From Sphingomonas sp. (GTDB lineage Bacteria; Pseudomonadota; Alphaproteobacteria; Sphingomonadales; Sphingomonadaceae): DNA of 34,203 nt. The notes beneath the pieces are model-generated. The model was not told the origin of the DNA. It saw only the letters and a list, made by a program, of their open reading frames with translations, and made no database searches. The position numbers and the translations under genes are program-made. Of this stretch, positions 24,293-32,533 are shown in pieces (position 1 is the first letter of the stretch; each line of letters opens with the position of its first letter). The stretch covers positions 92,642 through 126,844 of the forward strand of contig PAOI01000017.1 in assembly GCA_002707985.1 (NCBI GenBank), written 5' to 3'.

Positions 24293-24847
24293 ATGAGCGA
24301 CAAGTCAGCGGTGTGGCACGGCACCACCATCCTATCCGTGCGTAAGTCAGGCAAGGTCGTGATCGCCGGGGACGGCCAGGTCACACAGGGCCATACGGTG
24401 ATGAAACCCAATGCCCGCAAGGTGCGGCCGCTGGGGGACGGCAAAGTGATTGCGGGCTTTGCCGGTGCCACTGCCGATGCCTTCACCTTGTTCGAACGGC
24501 TCGAGGCCAAGCTGGAGCGGCATCACGGGCAGTTGCTGCGCGCCGCCGTCGAACTCGCCAAGGAATGGCGGACCGACAAATATCTGCGCAATCTGGAGGC
24601 GATGCTGATCGTCGCGGACAAGGACGTGACGCTGATCATCACCGGCAACGGCGATGTGCTGGAGCCGGTCGAGGGGATCGCCGCGATCGGATCGGGCGGC
24701 AATTACGCACTGTCGGCGGCACGCGCGCTGGTCGAATATGAACCCGACGCCGAAACGCTGGCACGCAAGGCGATGAAGATCGCGGCGGATATCTGCGTCT
24801 ACACCAACGAAAATCTGACGGTGGAGATACTGGACAGCGACAGCTGA
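24293..24847 (+). CDS. hslV: ATP-dependent protease subunit HslV
   Basis: This 184-aa Ntn-hydrolase is the proteolytic core of the HslUV (ClpQY) complex that degrades misfolded proteins. It begins [16 protein letters not shown]; the catalytic Thr of the TTILSV motif is Thr11, so a 10-residue propeptide must be removed, whereas E. coli HslV has Thr directly after Met. Conserved segments [22 protein letters not shown] and [16 protein letters not shown] follow. There is no evident ribosome binding site. The partner hslU lies 640 bases downstream, past an opposite-strand gene, instead of directly next to it. Confidence 0.95.
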   Translation: MSDKSAVWHGTTILSVRKSGKVVIAGDGQVTQGHTVMKPNARKVRPLGDGKVIAGFAGATADAFTLFERLEAKLERHHGQLLRAAVELAKEWRTDKYLRNLEAMLIVADKDVTLIITGNGDVLEPVEGIAAIGSGGNYALSAARALVEYEPDAETLARKAMKIAADICVYTNENLTVEILDSDS

Positions 24848-24870
24848 TCCAAACGCTTCGAAACATCGAT

Positions 24871-24901
24871 CGGGTACAGGGGATTCGCGGCCCTGTACCC
24901 G
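24871..24901. terminator. Strong hairpin after hslV, possible terminator
   Basis: CGGGTACAGGG (24871-24881) pairs perfectly with CCCTGTACCCG (24891-24901), an 11-bp stem with a 9-base loop between the convergent hslV and DUF4282 genes. There is no T-run on either side, so it is a terminator-like or message-protecting hairpin rather than a textbook terminator. Confidence 0.6.
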
Positions 24902-24908
24902 CTACCGC

Positions 24909-25208
24909 CTATGGCGCCGGAGGCAGTCGGTCGCGAACCTCGCCCAGACGATCATGGATTTTGTACAGCAGGGTCATCAGTTCGCAGCAAAGCCGCCAAA
25001 AGATGGACGCCGCGATCATGCCGCCCGGAACCGCGATAATGCCGACAAGGAAGATGGTCGGCGAAAACCGCGTCATCGCAAACAGGCTGACCAGCTGGGA
25101 CAGGCCAAATAGGACGATGACGACCAGGCCGATATGGTAGAGTATCCGGATCAGCGCGGCGCCGATCATGTCGTCGAAACTGATGAATTCCTTGAGCAAA
25201 TCCCGCAC
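24909..25208 (-). CDS. DUF4282 family membrane protein
   Basis: This 99-aa protein begins MRDLLKEFISFDDMIGAALI, followed by two hydrophobic helices (residues about 18-43 and 51-72) and a charged end (YKIHDRLGEVRDRLPP). The FDDMIGAALIRILYHIG start and ICCEL-type segment fit DUF4282, a two-helix membrane family of unknown role. The start is GTG at 25208 with AGGGGG about 5 bases before it. It sits on the opposite strand between hslV and hslU. Confidence 0.8.
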   Translation of the reverse strand: MRDLLKEFISFDDMIGAALIRILYHIGLVVIVLFGLSQLVSLFAMTRFSPTIFLVGIIAVPGGMIAASIFWRLCCELMTLLYKIHDRLGEVRDRLPPAP

Positions 25209-25486
25209 AACACCCCCTGATCATTGGCAAAAACGCGACGATACCCCCCGAAGGGCGCATGTAAAGAACGATTGGACGGCCAACCGCCTTGCGGGCAGCT
25301 CCGGCGCGCACATCGCACGACAAGCCCATCGGGACCATGCAAGTATCTTCACGCAGATACGCACCTGCGCAAGGCAGAAGCGGGAATGGTCCTGCCACGG
25401 CTTGATCGGCGGGCAGGCGACCCAATATCGGCGGGCATGATCCAACCGGGCGGCATCGCGCCCACCCCTCTCCCAAGCAAAAGCGA

Positions 25487-26782
25487 ATGAACGACAACCT
25501 TACCCCCAAAGCCATCGTTTCCGCGCTCGACGCGCATATCATCGGACAAAAGGACGCCAAGCGCGCGGTTGCCGTGGCGCTGCGCAATCGCTGGCGCCGG
25601 CAAAAGCTGAGCGCCGATCTGCGCGATGAGGTGACGCCGAAGAACATCCTGATGATCGGCCCGACCGGCTGCGGCAAGACCGAGATCAGCCGCCGCCTCG
25701 CCAAGCTGGCCGATGCGCCGTTCGTCAAGGTCGAAGCGACCAAATTCACCGAAGTCGGCTATGTCGGCCGCGACGTCGAACAGATCGCGCGCGACCTGGT
25801 CGAGGAAGCGATCCGGCTGGAAAAGGATCGCCGCCGTTCGGCCGTGAAGGACAAGGCGGAGGAAGCGGCGATGAACCGCCTGCTCGACGCGCTGACCGGC
25901 AAGGACAGCTCGACCGCCACCCGCGAAGCGTTCAAGCAGCGTTTCGAGGAAGGCATTCTCGACGACAAGGAAATCGAAATCGAGCTGGAAGCGGCTCAGC
26001 AGATGCCGTTCGAGATCCCCGGTGGCGGCGCGCAGATGATCAATCTGGGCGAGATGATGGGCAAGGCGTTCGGCGGTCCGCCGCTCAAGCGCCGCAAGCT
26101 CACTGTCCGCTCGGCGTGGGAAAAGCTGGTCGATGAGGAAGCCGAAAAGCGGCTCGATCAGGACGAAGTCAGCCGCGTCGCAATCGCCGATGCCGAAGCC
26201 AACGGCATCGTCTTCCTCGACGAAATCGACAAGATCGCCGTCAGCGACGTGCGCGGCGGATCGGTGAGCCGCGAAGGTGTGCAGCGCGATTTGCTGCCGC
26301 TGATCGAAGGGACCACGGTCGCGACCAAATATGGTCCGATGAAGACCGACCATATCCTGTTCATCGCCAGCGGCGCGTTCCACGTCGCAAAGCCGAGCGA
26401 CCTGCTGCCCGAACTGCAGGGCCGCCTGCCGATCCGTGTCGAGCTGTCGGGCCTGACCGAAGAGGATTTCGTCGCGATCCTGTCCGATACCAAGGCCGCG
26501 CTGCCGCAGCAGTATAAGGCGCTGATCGCCACCGAAGGCGTGACGGTGGACTTTACCGAAGACGGCATCCGCGCGGTCGCGAAGATTGCCGCCGAAGTGA
26601 ATGCCGAGGTCGAGAATATCGGTGCCCGACGCCTGCAGACGGTGATGGAAAAGCTGCTCGAGGAAGTCAGCTTCGACGCGGAAGACCGCAAGGGCGAAAC
26701 GCTGACGATCGACGCCGCCTATGTCGAGAAACAGCTTTCGAGCATCGCCCGCAACACCGATCTCAGCCGCTACGTTCTGTAG
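25487..26782 (+). CDS. hslU: ATP-dependent protease ATPase subunit HslU
   Basis: This 431-aa AAA+ unfoldase feeds substrates into HslV. The Walker A motif GPTGCGKTE spans residues about 58-66, Walker B is [10 protein letters not shown] near 240, the pore loop is in the GYVGRDVEQ segment, and the I domain lies between about 110 and 235. The C-terminus SRYVL matches the conserved tail that inserts into HslV to activate it. It is preceded by a 278-base non-coding stretch that must hold its own promoter, in which I see no clear consensus. Confidence 0.97.
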   Translation: MNDNLTPKAIVSALDAHIIGQKDAKRAVAVALRNRWRRQKLSADLRDEVTPKNILMIGPTGCGKTEISRRLAKLADAPFVKVEATKFTEVGYVGRDVEQIARDLVEEAIRLEKDRRRSAVKDKAEEAAMNRLLDALTGKDSSTATREAFKQRFEEGILDDKEIEIELEAAQQMPFEIPGGGAQMINLGEMMGKAFGGPPLKRRKLTVRSAWEKLVDEEAEKRLDQDEVSRVAIADAEANGIVFLDEIDKIAVSDVRGGSVSREGVQRDLLPLIEGTTVATKYGPMKTDHILFIASGAFHVAKPSDLLPELQGRLPIRVELSGLTEEDFVAILSDTKAALPQQYKALIATEGVTVDFTEDGIRAVAKIAAEVNAEVENIGARRLQTVMEKLLEEVSFDAEDRKGETLTIDAAYVEKQLSSIARNTDLSRYVL

Positions 26783-26792
26783 GATATCGCTT

Positions 26793-26820
26793 GGGCGCCG
26801 GGGGTTGTCCCTCGGCGCCC
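26793..26820. terminator. Hairpin after hslU
   Basis: GGGCGCCGGGGG (26793-26804) and CCCTCGGCGCCC (26809-26820) form a 12-bp stem with one G-U around a TTGT loop, between the convergent hslU and lipoprotein genes. No T-run follows, so termination may depend on other factors. Confidence 0.65.
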
Positions 26821-26827
26821 CTCGTCG

Positions 26828-27229
26828 TTATTCGGGGCGCGTATATTCGGTGAATTCACGCAGCACGCAGGTGCCCGTCAGCATGCCGCCCGTGCGCGAA
26901 CGGGTGTGCACGATATCGCCCGAGCAATAGCTGCCGCTGACGGCCGTTTCGAACACCAGCAGATCGTCATGCGCTGCGCCCGGACAACCGGTGGCGTCGG
27001 TGACGGCAACCTTGTTCCGCCCCTGAACGAACAGGAATTTGCCCGCCGCCGAATCGACGCGATTGACGCGGACCTTGTCGATGCACCGGCGCGTCTCGCC
27101 CGGCTGCATTCCTTCCAGCGCGTCGGCAAGCTTCTGTGCCTGTCGCTCCGAATAGTTGGAACTGCCCTCCACCTGGGTGCACGCAGTTGCCAGCAGCAAC
27201 GGAACGGAAATGGTGAGGATACGCAGCAT
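26828..27229 (-). CDS. Putative lipoprotein of unknown function
   Basis: This 133-aa protein starts MLRILTISVPLLLATACTQ, a short signal peptide with a lipobox-like LATAC, so Cys17 may be lipidated. The rest is soluble, with four further cysteines (GETRRCIDKVRV, ATGCPG, SYCSGD, TGTCVLREF) that could form two periplasmic disulfides. GGGAG lies 7 bases before the ATG at 27229. No family recognised; it is 35 bases downstream of gloB and probably cotranscribed. Confidence 0.8.
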   Translation of the reverse strand: MLRILTISVPLLLATACTQVEGSSNYSERQAQKLADALEGMQPGETRRCIDKVRVNRVDSAAGKFLFVQGRNKVAVTDATGCPGAAHDDLLVFETAVSGSYCSGDIVHTRSRTGGMLTGTCVLREFTEYTRPE

Positions 27230-27264
27230 GTCTCGACTCCCTGACAATCCCGACTCGAACGGGC

Positions 27265-27990
27265 CTAACCGGTAAAACTATCCTTCGCTTGCCGAAGTTG
27301 CGCCAGTGTTTCGGCGCTGTCAGCCCGGATGAAAGGATTGGTCTCCAGCTCGATCCCGATATTGGTCGGCACCGTCGCTTCACCCGAAGCGCACATCGCA
27401 TCGACCGCCGCCATGCGATCGGCGATCGCCTGATTGTCCGGCTCGGCCACGCGGGCAAAGCGCCCGTTCGATTGCGTATATTCATGCGCGCAATAGACGG
27501 TGGTTTCGGGCGGAAGCGCCGCCAGCCGTTGCATATTGGCGAACATCTGTTCCGCTGTCCCCTCGAACAGTCGCCCGCAGCCCATCGCGAACAGCGTGTC
27601 GCCAATGAACAATGCGCCGCAATCGGCGAAATGATAGGCGATGTGCCCTGCGGTATGCGCGGGCACTTCCATCACCGTCGCCGTCGCAGTGCCGAGGCGT
27701 ACGACATCGCCCTCCCCGACCAGCCGGTCGGCGGTCGGTATCCGCGCCGCCTCCGCCGCCGGAGCGATCACGGTCGCGCCGGTCGCTTCCTTGATCGCCG
27801 CATTGCCGCCGGTGTGATCGGGATGCCAGTGGGTGTTCCAGATCGCCGAGATCGTCCATCCGCGCGCATTGGCCTCTGCCAGCACGGGATCGGCGACGGC
27901 GGGATCGACCACCATCGTTTCCCGGCTTTCCGGTTCGTGCACCAGCCAGACATAATTGTCGTTCAGAACCGGGATGCGGACGATTTCCAT
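27265..27990 (-). CDS. gloB: Hydroxyacylglutathione hydrolase (glyoxalase II)
   Basis: This 241-aa metallo-beta-lactamase-fold enzyme hydrolyses S-D-lactoylglutathione to D-lactate and glutathione in methylglyoxal detoxification. The metal motif THWHPDHTGG is at about 56-65, with further ligands in PAHTAGHIAYH and FIGDTLF, and the glutathione-site segment CAHEYTQSN. The C-terminal helical substrate domain follows. The ATG at 27990 is chosen for AGAGGAGG just upstream. A GloA-like gene lies 1.9 kb away beyond the diguanylate cyclase gene. Confidence 0.95.
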   Translation of the reverse strand: MEIVRIPVLNDNYVWLVHEPESRETMVVDPAVADPVLAEANARGWTISAIWNTHWHPDHTGGNAAIKEATGATVIAPAAEAARIPTADRLVGEGDVVRLGTATATVMEVPAHTAGHIAYHFADCGALFIGDTLFAMGCGRLFEGTAEQMFANMQRLAALPPETTVYCAHEYTQSNGRFARVAEPDNQAIADRMAAVDAMCASGEATVPTNIGIELETNPFIRADSAETLAQLRQAKDSFTG

Positions 27991-28150
27991 GGCTGCCTCC
28001 TCTGACCGTAAACCCGGTCTAGGGAAGATTGCGGCGCGAAGCCACCGGCAGCATCGCAACGCTTTTCCCGCGCCCATGGGTCGCCGCTCAGTGCATCCGA
28101 AACGGAGTAAGGTTAACCGATCGGAAAGCAGTGTTGCGTACCCAGTTCAC

Positions 28151-29851
28151 GTGCGCCCCATACCGTTTCTTCTTGCAGCAATGCTGCTCATCCTCTGCAC
28201 GGCAGGTGTCGCGCCTGCCCGCGCCGAAACGGCGATCGCACGCGCCGGATGCGGCGTCGCGACGGGGCTCGACGCGACGCTGGCGGACGCGCTGCGGCAA
28301 GCGGCGACCGCTTCCTGCCCCGCCCCGGGCAGCCGGCGCGGCGCGCGGCAGTGGAGCATCATCGATTTCGAAGGCCCGGTGAGCATTGCCCGTTCGGCAG
28401 TGCTGCGCACCAAATTCACCGATTTCTCGTCCGTCACCCTGCATGTCCAATATGCCGACGGTCATTGGGCCAATCGCCAATGGAACAGCGATATCGCCCA
28501 GCGCAACTGGCTTGCCGGGGGCAGGGTCGTTCTGCCCCTGTTGACCGAACACGCCCCGGTGCGGCGGATCGTGGTTTCGGTCGATAATGCCAATTCGGCG
28601 GACATGCTCACCAATCTGGCGGTGGTCAGCGGACGCTCTGTGGCCCAACATGGCTATGACGCGGCTTTGCTCTTCGCATTGCTCTGCGGCGTGGTGGCGA
28701 TCCCGATCCTCTATGATCTGGCGTTTCTGGTCGTGCTGCGCGAGCGGTTTCTGGTCTGGCACATCGCCATGGCGGCGGGCACGCTTTCCTATATCTTCGT
28801 ATCCTCGGGACTGGTCGTGGTCGCCTTTCCCGGAATTTCGACCGCGCTTCGCTCGCAGCTGCTGATCTGGACATTCGTCCTCGCCATTGCCTCGGCGATG
28901 CAGTTCGCGGCGCATTATCTGGAGGAAAAGGGACTTTCCCGCGTGATGCGGCGCCTGTTGCACATTGCCTCGATCTGGGCGCTATGTGTCGGCTGCATCC
29001 TCAGCTTCGGGCATTTCGGGGCCGTCGGGGTCTTCGATCTGGTGCACGATATCGGCCTGGGCATGGTCCTGGCGACGTGCATCGCGGCGCTGGCGCATGC
29101 CCTGATCCGCGGCAGCCGCCCGGCGCGCTTTCTCGCTGCGGGGTGGAGCCTGACGATCCTCTTCTTCTTCGATCGGCTGTTGCGCGCGTTCGAACTCTAT
29201 TCCGCGCCCGACTGGATGACCTATGCCGTTTATTTCGGGCTGGCCTTTGAAACCGTCGTCACGGCCCTGGGCGTCGCCGACCGCTTCCTTGCCATTCGCC
29301 GCGACCGCGACCGCGCGCGAGCGCTCGCACGGACGATGGAGCATCTCGCCGATACCGACCCGCTTACCGGTATCGGCAACCGGCGCGCGCTGGAGCGGCG
29401 CTTCCGCGATGCCCCCCGCCCCACCGCGCTGGCGGTCATCGACCTCGATCACTTCAAGCATGTCAACGATCGCAACGGGCATGATGTCGGCGATCTGGTG
29501 CTCAAGGCAGTGGCGCGGGCGCTCAGCACGATACCGCGCCATCTGGCGGGCCGGATGGGCGGCGAGGAATTTGCCCTGCTGCTCTACGGCGCCGACCCCC
29601 GGGCCGACGCAGAACGCCTACGTCAGGCGATCACCAGCCATGTCACGCACGAAGTGCCGGGGCTCGAAACGCCGGTCACCGCCAGCATGGGTCTGGTCCA
29701 GCTTGCCGGGGACGAAGTGTTCGAAACCGCGTTCAAGGCCGCCGACAGGCTGCTCTACGATGCCAAGGCGGGCGGGCGGAACCGTCTGATCGCGGGCAAT
29801 TCCGCGGGTGTTCCCCACGGCAAACCGCTGCGCCGTTCCGCCGCCGCCTGA
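28151..29851 (+). CDS. Membrane diguanylate cyclase with 7TM-type sensor (GGDEF)
   Basis: This protein of about 566 aa makes cyclic di-GMP. It has a signal peptide (LLAAMLLILCTAGVAPARA), a periplasmic domain of about 150 residues, seven hydrophobic helices (about residues 170-385) in a 7TMR-DISM-like layout, and a C-terminal GGDEF domain with DTDPLTGIGNRRAL, FKHVNDRNGHDVGD and the active GGEEF at 470-474. The inhibitory RxxD site normally just upstream is absent (IPRHLAGRMGG). The start is uncertain: GTG at 28151 gives a clean signal peptide, while ATG at 28076 would add 25 residues; neither has a good ribosome binding site. It diverges from gloB. Confidence 0.9.
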   Translation: MRPIPFLLAAMLLILCTAGVAPARAETAIARAGCGVATGLDATLADALRQAATASCPAPGSRRGARQWSIIDFEGPVSIARSAVLRTKFTDFSSVTLHVQYADGHWANRQWNSDIAQRNWLAGGRVVLPLLTEHAPVRRIVVSVDNANSADMLTNLAVVSGRSVAQHGYDAALLFALLCGVVAIPILYDLAFLVVLRERFLVWHIAMAAGTLSYIFVSSGLVVVAFPGISTALRSQLLIWTFVLAIASAMQFAAHYLEEKGLSRVMRRLLHIASIWALCVGCILSFGHFGAVGVFDLVHDIGLGMVLATCIAALAHALIRGSRPARFLAAGWSLTILFFFDRLLRAFELYSAPDWMTYAVYFGLAFETVVTALGVADRFLAIRRDRDRARALARTMEHLADTDPLTGIGNRRALERRFRDAPRPTALAVIDLDHFKHVNDRNGHDVGDLVLKAVARALSTIPRHLAGRMGGEEFALLLYGADPRADAERLRQAITSHVTHEVPGLETPVTASMGLVQLAGDEVFETAFKAADRLLYDAKAGGRNRLIAGNSAGVPHGKPLRRSAAA

Positions 29852-29863
29852 GCGCGACAGCCC

Positions 29864-30277
29864 TTACCAGCTGCCGGTATTCGGCATCGATGCCCAGGGT
29901 TCGGCCGGTTCCAGATGGCCGTCCTGCAACAGTTCGACCGAAATGCCGTCGGGCGAGCGGACAAACGCCATATGGCCGTCGCGCGGCGGGCGATTGATCG
30001 TCACGCCGGCATCCATCAAGCGCTGGCAAGTCGCATAGATATCGTCGACGCGATAGGCGAGATGGCCGAAATTGCGCCCGCCCGAATATTCCTCCGGATC
30101 CCAATTGTAGGTGAGTTCGACTTCGCCCTCGTCGCCCGGCGCGGCGAGGAATATCAGCGTGAACCGCCCCTTCTCATTCTCCATCCGGCGGCGTTCCTCC
30201 AGCCCGATCAGGTTGAAAAAGCGGATGGTGGCATCGGGGTCGGTCACCCGGATCATTGTGTGGAGATATTTCGTCAT
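29864..30277 (-). CDS. Lactoylglutathione lyase-like VOC protein (glyoxalase I)
   Basis: This 137-aa protein resembles glyoxalase I, which isomerises the methylglyoxal-glutathione hemithioacetal. Metal-ligand positions are visible: His6 in LHTMIRVTDP, Glu in EVELTYNW, His in FGHLAYRVDD and Glu in SVELLQDG. MENEKGRFTLIFLA is typical. The ATG at 30277 shares a base with the TPR gene stop (TGATG). It is therefore the last gene of an overlapping operon. gloA is likely but not certain. Confidence 0.9.
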   Translation of the reverse strand: MTKYLHTMIRVTDPDATIRFFNLIGLEERRRMENEKGRFTLIFLAAPGDEGEVELTYNWDPEEYSGGRNFGHLAYRVDDIYATCQRLMDAGVTINRPPRDGHMAFVRSPDGISVELLQDGHLEPAEPWASMPNTGSW

Positions 30278-31026
30278 CACTGGTCCTGCGTATCGGTGGG
30301 AGTATCGAATTGGGCGAGCGCCTGTCGCGCGGTGGCGGCACGCGCGGTGCCGGGTGCCAGCGTGATCACGCGCTCCCATGCGGTGCGCGCGCCATCGGCA
30401 TTGCCGCTGACCGCTGCGATATTGCCGAGTTCGAGCTGCACGGCGGGATCGTCGCCCGCCAGCCGCACCGCCTCGGCAATATCGCGGTGCGCGCGCGGCA
30501 AATCGCCCATGCGCCGCGCCAGCGTTGCCGACAACAGCCATGCGAAGGGATCGCTCGCCGCCAGCCGCACCGCGATATCCAGATCTGCGCGCGCGCCCGC
30601 TTCGTCGCCGCCGCTCACCCGCGCGCGGGCGCGATCGAGATGCGTTTCGCCCAGCGTGAGCCCTTCGAGCGTTTCCTTCGCGATCGCCTTGTCGAGCGCA
30701 GTCAGCGCGCGATCGGGGGCGCCTTCGGCAAGCCAAGCATTGCCGGCCAGCGCCCACAGGTTCGCCGCGCGGACTTCATCCTTGTCCTCGGCATCGCCCG
30801 CCGCTGCGGAAAAGGCCGACGCCGCATCGCGCCACCGCCGCTGGTTGGCGAGCGCCAGGCCCAGGCATTCGCGCGCTTCATACCCGCCGCCATCGACGAT
30901 CCACTGATTGGCCAGCGTTTCGCCCTGCACGGGCGCGTTGACCGCCGCGCGCTGGCACGCGTCGCTGCGATCGGTGGCCGGAAGCGTTGGGCCGGCAACC
31001 TGCGCGATCAGCATCAAAGCGAGCAT
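30277..31026 (-). CDS. Tetratricopeptide-repeat protein
   Basis: This 249-aa protein has a short hydrophobic start (MLALMLIAQVAGP) that may be a signal peptide, then tandem TPR-type helices: ARECLGLALANQRRW, LWALAGNAWLAEGAPDRAL, THLDRARARVSGGDEAGAR, FAWLLSATLARRMGDLPRA and VQLELGNIAAVSGNADGAR. Two cysteines near the N-terminus (DACQRAA, ARECLG) may pair if periplasmic. It overlaps the hydrolase gene by 13 bases and the GloA-like gene by one. TPR proteins are scaffolds; the partner is unknown. Confidence 0.9.
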   Translation of the reverse strand: MLALMLIAQVAGPTLPATDRSDACQRAAVNAPVQGETLANQWIVDGGGYEARECLGLALANQRRWRDAASAFSAAAGDAEDKDEVRAANLWALAGNAWLAEGAPDRALTALDKAIAKETLEGLTLGETHLDRARARVSGGDEAGARADLDIAVRLAASDPFAWLLSATLARRMGDLPRAHRDIAEAVRLAGDDPAVQLELGNIAAVSGNADGARTAWERVITLAPGTARAATARQALAQFDTPTDTQDQ

Positions 31027-31748
31027 GTCGTCACCACATCCTTCACGGCGCGTTCGATCAGCGCGATATCGCTTTCGCGCGACAAACGATGATCGCCATC
31101 CTTCACCAGCCAGGTCTGAACATCGTCACCGGTCAGCAGTTCCGCAAGTTTCAGGCTGCGTTCCCATGGCACATCGGGATCGCGCTGGCCGTGGAGCAGC
31201 CGCACCGGACCGGTAAAGGCAATCGACCCGATCATCACGCGATTGGCCTCGCCCGAACTCCAGAAGGCGCGCGTGGTGATCGTCGGCTGGTCGCTATATT
31301 CGCTATGCTCGGCGATCCGCCCTTCGCGCAGCAGCGTCAGCTTCTTTTCTTCCGAAAAGCCCCAGTCGGTGAAATCAGGCGCGGCGGCGATGCCGACCAT
31401 GCCGACCACCCGTTCGGGACGCGCCAGCGCGACGAGCAGCATCAGCCAGCCACCCATCGACGATCCCACCAGCACGACCGGCCCCGAAACCAGCGTATCG
31501 ATCAACGACAGCGCATCGTCGCGCCATATTTCCAGCGTCTGATCCTCGAAATCGCCGGGGCTTTCGCCGCATCCCGAATAATCGAACCGCAGATAGGCGC
31601 GCCCGGCCGCTTTCGCCCATGCCTCCAGCGCCACGGCCTTCGATCCGCTCATGTCCGACGCATAGCCGGGCAGGAAGACGATGGTCGGACCGGTGCCTTC
31701 GGTCAGATGATAGGCGAGCCCGCGCTGCGCCGTTGCTGTATCGGTCAT
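31014..31748 (-). CDS. Alpha/beta hydrolase, ABHD10-like
   Basis: This 244-aa cytoplasmic protein closely recalls mammalian ABHD10, a mitochondrial acyl-protein thioesterase and acyl-glucuronide esterase. Shared blocks are FLPGYASDMSGSKA, RFDYSGCGESPG, the nucleophile Ser97 in VGSSMGGWLMLL, the acid Asp190 region HGQRDPDVPW, and His220 in DGDHRLSRESDI. A deacylating or depalmitoylating role is inferred from that similarity. There is no signal peptide. It overlaps the TPR gene by 13 bases, which suggests coordinated expression. Confidence 0.9.
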   Translation of the reverse strand: MTDTATAQRGLAYHLTEGTGPTIVFLPGYASDMSGSKAVALEAWAKAAGRAYLRFDYSGCGESPGDFEDQTLEIWRDDALSLIDTLVSGPVVLVGSSMGGWLMLLVALARPERVVGMVGIAAAPDFTDWGFSEEKKLTLLREGRIAEHSEYSDQPTITTRAFWSSGEANRVMIGSIAFTGPVRLLHGQRDPDVPWERSLKLAELLTGDDVQTWLVKDGDHRLSRESDIALIERAVKDVVTTCSL

Positions 31749-31809
31749 GCCGCGCGTCTTAGCGGCGGCGGATGGCAGGAGAAAGGCGGCAGTATTACGG
31801 GCGGACAGC

Positions 31810-32472
31810 TTACCGCCAATGCTCCGGGAGCGGCGCACCCGGCTCCTGCCACGGGCCGACATAGAGACCGGCGCCAGCGCGCTTCCGCGCATATTCCTCG
31901 CCATTCTCCAGAATGGGACGAGCCTCTTCGAACCCTTCCGCATAACGCGCGCGTTCGGCCTCGACCACCTCCTCCCATTTGTCCGGGGACACGCCTTCGG
32001 GTCGGCCCGAATAGAGTGGCACTCGCTTTTCAAAGGCGATCGCCCGATAGACCAGCGCCAGCCATGCTTGCGGGTCGCTACCGACCCAGCCGTTGATTTC
32101 TGGGCCCAACGTCGCGTTGATCGCGCCGCGCAGCGCCCGTTCCCCGTCGGGCCTGCCGAGCCGCGCCCAGGGAGCGCTGCGGATCTGCCAGAAATAGAAG
32201 AGGAAGCTTGCCTGCAGCCGGTCGCCGCGCCGGAACAGCGTGGTGATCGGCTCGATCAGTTCATAGGGATTAACCGCCTCCGGATGTTCGAGGATATCAG
32301 CCATGGAAACCTCGTGCTGTTCGGGCGGGCTCCGAAGCGTCAACGCCGGTTGCTGCACTTCGGAAACCGCACCGCTCGCCACGACCAGTCGCGGCCATGC
32401 CTGACCGGGCTGTGCAAGACGTCCATCCTCCTGCGGCTGCACCAGCAACGCCGCCACCCACAATGCAGGCAT
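31810..32472 (-). CDS. Hypothetical secreted protein
   Basis: This 220-aa protein has a short hydrophobic start (MPALWVAALLVQPQ) that may be a weak signal peptide. The middle contains ELIEPITTLFRRGDRLQASF, FYFWQIRSAPWARL, and LGPEINGWVGSDPQAWLALVYRAIAFEKR split by charged turns, and the C-terminal half is rich in Glu and Arg. No known domain recognised. GAGGGG precedes the ATG at 32472. It lies 61 bases after a metallopeptidase gene and 61 bases before the ABHD10-like gene, all in one direction. Confidence 0.7.
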   Translation of the reverse strand: MPALWVAALLVQPQEDGRLAQPGQAWPRLVVASGAVSEVQQPALTLRSPPEQHEVSMADILEHPEAVNPYELIEPITTLFRRGDRLQASFLFYFWQIRSAPWARLGRPDGERALRGAINATLGPEINGWVGSDPQAWLALVYRAIAFEKRVPLYSGRPEGVSPDKWEEVVEAERARYAEGFEEARPILENGEEYARKRAGAGLYVGPWQEPGAPLPEHWR

Positions 32473-32533
32473 CCGCCCCTCACCTTACAGATTCGGGAAC
32501 GATGCTAACCGGCCGCCGCGCTGTCCGCCAGCG

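Noticed and set aside
24127..24345. A 72-codon plus-strand frame before hslV
   Set aside because: Arg-rich composition, no family resemblance, and it overlaps the start of hslV in a different frame.
25221..25445. A 74-codon minus-strand frame between DUF4282 and hslU
   Set aside because: No ribosome binding site, Trp/Cys/Arg-rich random composition, and it lies where the hslU promoter must be.
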